Below, piece by piece: positions 61,014-64,000 of a stretch of DNA of 64,000 nucleotides. A program made the position numbers and the translations under genes. The stretch comes from an uncultured Flaviramulus sp. (GTDB lineage: Bacteria; Bacteroidota; Bacteroidia; Flavobacteriales; Flavobacteriaceae), in assembly GCA_947495125.1 (NCBI GenBank), contig CANLXL010000001.1:682001-746000 (forward strand), read 5' to 3'. The notes beneath the pieces were generated by a model. The model had not been told where the DNA came from, did no database searches, and worked only from the letters and a program-made list of their open reading frames with translations. How positions within the stretch are numbered: position 1 is the first letter of the stretch; every line of letters starts with the position of its first letter.

Positions 61014-63248
61014 TTAAAACTTCACAGACACCTTTCCTCTTAAAAAGAAAGGGCTTCCAGGTGTAAAATGTATTTCTTCAACAGGGTTTGGTTCATTAAG
61101 CAATCTGCTTTCTGTAGCAAACTGAGTTTCATTCCATTCGCTGTCAAATAAATTTTCAACAACCACCCCGAACGTCCAATTTTTATGGTTGTAATTTAAG
61201 TTTAGATCTGTTATAAAATAACCTTCAGCCACAATAGAATTGTCTTCGTTTGCCGGTCTATCTTTTATATACCGGTAACTCAAACCTCCTGAGAACTTAC
61301 CCAAGTCTCTAAAATTAATACCCCCGGAAGACGTTAGATCCGGTGCTAAAGGAATGTAATTCTCTCCATCCGGGTCTTCTGTACTTCTTGCATGAGCATA
61401 ATTAATATCTGTATTAAAAAACACCTCATCCGTTATTTGGTACCTTAGCCCAAAATCGACCCCATAGCGTGCTGTTTTTCCACTAGGCTCAACGATTCCG
61501 GCATCACCAACATAAACAAACTCTTGTTGTAAAAACAAGGTCCAAAACGCAGCGTTTATAACTAGCCTATCCATCGGTTTTAAAATGGTCCCAATATCGG
61601 CACCAAATGCCGTTGGCAGTATTTTTTCTCCTCTATTTGCAGTAACCACCCTACTATCATTAGAGTGATAACCCAAGCCCGTTTTTAAAAACAGTTGCGT
61701 GTTGGACGAAGCCGAATAAATGATATTAAGTTTAGGGCTTAATAGGATCTTATTTTCGCTTTTACTATCGTAGGTCGTAGTTAGTAAATCTTCGTAATCG
61801 AAGGTGAAATAATCTAAACGCAGACCAGGATTGAATGTCCATTTTTTCTTTTTATAGGTAAGGTTAGCATGGGAGAATGCATTAAGCTCATCAACGTTTC
61901 CATAGGCTAATCGTTCTAATAATGTTTTTCTGTTTTGTGTTCTTGAAAGTTGCACATCGTTAACATCGTCATAGCGAAATCCAACGCCCAATTCATATTT
62001 AAGTTGTGCGTCATGATCTTCAAGATGAAATGAGTGTTCAAATGCTGTTTTTCCGCCTATAATAGTTCTATTTTCATATTGTCTGATTTGATCTGCATTT
62101 ACCGGGTCTTCTAAAAAGAATGTAAAGTTTGAAAATAGTTCAAAATCATACTTAGAAACATATGCTGAAGATTTCACCTTGGAGTGTTCGTCTAATTGTT
62201 TATTATGATTGACCCAAATGTTGGTTCTACTGGTATTTCCGCCTTCGGTGTCATCGATCGCTCCAAATCGACCAATTAGTCCTTGATCTATTGCTCTTTG
62301 GGGCACTTGACCAGAAGCATCCCATTTACTTTGAAAATGAGAGATGGCCAGGTTAAACTCCTGATCTTTGTAATTATTAAAGTTATACCTGCCCATGATA
62401 TTAATACGATTAAAATTTTGCGGTGAGTCAAAAACACCGTCAGATAACATCAACTCACTAGCAATATAGGCATCACTATTTTCGGCATCCAGAATTTTAA
62501 ACATGTTTAAAGCTCGAATAGTATTAAACTGCCCTGCTTCCAGCAATATCATATTATCATCTATAGTTTTCTTTGTCCTTATGTCAACATACCCTGCTGT
62601 ATTAAAGTTTCCTTTATTGGCATAGTAAGCCCCTTTTCCAAAATCTAAATTATCTATAGTTTCAGGAATAATAAAATGCATATCTGCATAACCTTGACCA
62701 TGGGCATGAGACACCATATTTACCGGCATGCCATCAACATCTATAGCGATATCCGTTCCATGATCTATATCAAAACCTCTTAAAAATATTTGCTCTGCTT
62801 TACCGCCTCCTGCATGTTGCCCTATAATTAATCCGGGTATTTTTCTAAGGATCTCTTGAGAGGATTTAACGGGGCTTGTCTTAATATCAACATTAACAAA
62901 TTGGCTTAATACATTGACTTTCGAAACAATTAAAACCTGATCTAATGATGCTGATGAAATGGTTAGTTTTACATCGACACTGCTATCTAAATGAGATTCA
63001 ATAATGGTAAGCTTATAATTTTCATATCCTAATTGATAAAAATAGACGATATCTCCAACAGAAATATCATCAAGTTCAAAATATCCAGAAACATTTGTAT
63101 AGGTGTATGCTCCTGTAGTTTCATTATAAACACCTACATCCTGTAGTGGTTTATCATTATCTTCAGAAATTACTATCCCGCTAAGTTCGTGAGCCTCCAC
63201 ACCGAAAAAAACAGCTAAAAGAAAATAAAATAATATATATTTTTTCAT
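61014..63248 (-). CDS. TonB-dependent receptor, possibly for metal
   Basis: 744 aa from the ATG at 63248, which starts the signal peptide MKKYILFYFLLAVFFGVEA; an in-frame TTG lies 30 bp upstream. A carboxypeptidase-like domain (about 18-105) precedes the TonB plug (about 120-230) and a beta-barrel ending FFLRGKVSVKF. The plug has RGFDIDHGTDIAIDVDGMPVNMVSHAHGQGYADMH (about 157-191, quoted in part), with four His in a short run that could bind a metal. It is not SusC-like and has no SusD. Upstream lies a His-containing small protein; this arrangement is often linked to metal uptake or export, but that is inference. Confidence 0.88.
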   Translation of the reverse strand: MKKYILFYFLLAVFFGVEAHELSGIVISEDNDKPLQDVGVYNETTGAYTYTNVSGYFELDDISVGDIVYFYQLGYENYKLTIIESHLDSSVDVKLTISSASLDQVLIVSKVNVLSQFVNVDIKTSPVKSSQEILRKIPGLIIGQHAGGGKAEQIFLRGFDIDHGTDIAIDVDGMPVNMVSHAHGQGYADMHFIIPETIDNLDFGKGAYYANKGNFNTAGYVDIRTKKTIDDNMILLEAGQFNTIRALNMFKILDAENSDAYIASELMLSDGVFDSPQNFNRINIMGRYNFNNYKDQEFNLAISHFQSKWDASGQVPQRAIDQGLIGRFGAIDDTEGGNTSRTNIWVNHNKQLDEHSKVKSSAYVSKYDFELFSNFTFFLEDPVNADQIRQYENRTIIGGKTAFEHSFHLEDHDAQLKYELGVGFRYDDVNDVQLSRTQNRKTLLERLAYGNVDELNAFSHANLTYKKKKWTFNPGLRLDYFTFDYEDLLTTTYDSKSENKILLSPKLNIIYSASSNTQLFLKTGLGYHSNDSRVVTANRGEKILPTAFGADIGTILKPMDRLVINAAFWTLFLQQEFVYVGDAGIVEPSGKTARYGVDFGLRYQITDEVFFNTDINYAHARSTEDPDGENYIPLAPDLTSSGGINFRDLGKFSGGLSYRYIKDRPANEDNSIVAEGYFITDLNLNYNHKNWTFGVVVENLFDSEWNETQFATESRLLNEPNPVEEIHFTPGSPFFLRGKVSVKF

Positions 63249-63448
63249 TTTTTTGATTTTTAAATTTATGAGCACCAATAAATAAGGCTAACAGCCAATT
63301 AAAATGCACACAATGATTTAGTAAGTAATAGAATAATCTAGGAAACGTAACATAAAAGAAGTCATAGTAATAATATAAACACCTCGAAACGTTCAAAAAC
63401 ATAGAGGTCATTTACAAATTCAATGGATAGAATCTTAATCTATGAGTG

Positions 63449-63886
63449 CTACGTTATGATAGCTTTTGGCGGGATTTTTATCTTTCTATAAAATCCTTTT
63501 TTTATATTTTTTTCACGATAACCGATAACATGCAATGATTCGGTTCGAACAAATCTTATCACTTTAAATTTTGGAGCGCGAAAATGTTTATCAATACTTA
63601 TATCAACCAAACCAGGTTTATTCGAATCTGTATTCTGGGAATTATCATCTGAAAAAAAATCTAAAATATCAATTAGTACATGCTCGTGGTTAGAAATAGT
63701 CGATTTGCTATATTTATAATCTAAATTGTCATCAAGGTTATGTGATAACACAGTATTTGGCATTTGCAAGTAGTGTGACATAGTATGCAACATACTTTTA
63801 ACTTCTTTATGTATTGGCATGAATATATACAAGATACTAATTACAATAGCTATAAATTTTACGATATGTATTTTAAAACTTTTCAT
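63449..63886 (-). CDS. Small membrane-anchored protein with scattered His
   Basis: 145 aa. A hydrophobic segment near the N-terminus (about 7-25, IVKFIAIVISILYIFMPI) may be a signal anchor. The rest is hydrophilic with His at HTMSHYLQ, SHNLDD, NHEHVLID and later positions. No recognised domain. It precedes the TonB receptor on the same strand by 200 bp, so a shared function in metal handling is possible. Codon use looks normal for this window. Confidence 0.6.
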   Translation of the reverse strand: MKSFKIHIVKFIAIVISILYIFMPIHKEVKSMLHTMSHYLQMPNTVLSHNLDDNLDYKYSKSTISNHEHVLIDILDFFSDDNSQNTDSNKPGLVDISIDKHFRAPKFKVIRFVRTESLHVIGYREKNIKKGFYRKIKIPPKAIIT

Positions 63887-63915
63887 TTTTTTTGATACAA
63901 ATACACCAATAATCC

Positions 63916-64000
63916 TTATTCGTTTAATTGTTCGACCATTATTTTTTCTAAATAGTTTGAGTACGTTTCAATAGTAGGCATAATAAAAACTTTATTTAAC
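63916..64000 (-). CDS. C-terminal end of a gene cut by the right edge
   Basis: The frame open to the window edge reads LNKVFIMPTIETYSNYLEKIMVEQLNE and stops at 63916-63918. It looks helical and coding, and may be the end of a gene on the minus strand. Alternatively it is a chance frame of 27 codons. Nothing further can be said from here. Confidence 0.4.
   Translation of the reverse strand, partial: LNKVFIMPTIETYSNYLEKIMVEQLNE

Noticed and set aside
63181-63411. Open frame overlapping the TonB receptor start
   Set aside because: Composition is Phe/Tyr/Cys-rich as expected of AT-rich noncoding DNA, and it overlaps the signal peptide of a clear gene.

Overview
The window comes from a low-GC member of the Bacteroidota, most likely a marine Flavobacteriaceae. 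The signs are three SusC-type receptors (one cut by the left edge) and two SusD lipoproteins, many lipoproteins with a Cys lipobox, a type IX secretion tail (YPNP motif) on a secreted enzyme, FecI/FecR-type regulators, and -7 promoter boxes of the TANNTTTG type. I saw no rRNA, tRNA, CRISPR array or insertion sequence.

Region 1 (1-9.5 kb): a cut SusC receptor and its upstream BNR-repeat lipoprotein (minus strand) diverge from a TPR histidine kinase and NarL-type response regulator. A large secreted protein follows that joins FG-GAP/ASPIC-UnbV repeats to a vanadium-haloperoxidase-like domain. Three promoters here and at 12.4 kb share one 21-bp box placed exactly 20 nt before a -7 element. This looks like the regulon of the kinase/regulator pair.

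Region 2 (9.9-21.4 kb): a nutrient-uptake locus with two DUF4369/TlpA thioredoxin-like proteins and an ECF sigma factor on the minus strand, diverging from FecR, a SusC with an STN domain, SusD, a MORN-repeat protein and a third TlpA-like lipoprotein. The sigma/anti-sigma pair probably senses the state of the STN-bearing receptor.

Region 3 (21.6-39.9 kb): a polysaccharide utilization locus on the minus strand: SusC and SusD, then a GH43-like propeller enzyme, a GH31 enzyme, a sulfatase, two FAD-dependent oxidoreductases, a sodium-solute symporter, and an uncharacterised exported protein with a flavinylation-like DGISGAT motif. A divergent LacI regulator and two helically phased LacI-type operators complete it. 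The enzymes imply a sulfated glycan whose sugar is imported by the symporter. The two flavoenzymes and the possible flavin carrier suggest a redox step.

Region 4 (39.9-50 kb): a YegP-like protein, then an ECF sigma factor - membrane TPR protein - CHAT protease operon, and several uncharacterised lipoproteins and a charged coiled-coil protein.

Region 5 (50-64 kb): an NTF2-like lipoprotein, a DUF2652/SRPBCC protein, a small HTH protein beside a perfect 14-bp inverted repeat, a trypsin-like protease without a signal peptide, two unrecognised proteins (510 and 190 aa), a HisKA_2 kinase with a LytTR regulator, a secreted SGNH hydrolase, a gene remnant, and a His-rich protein upstream of a TonB receptor.
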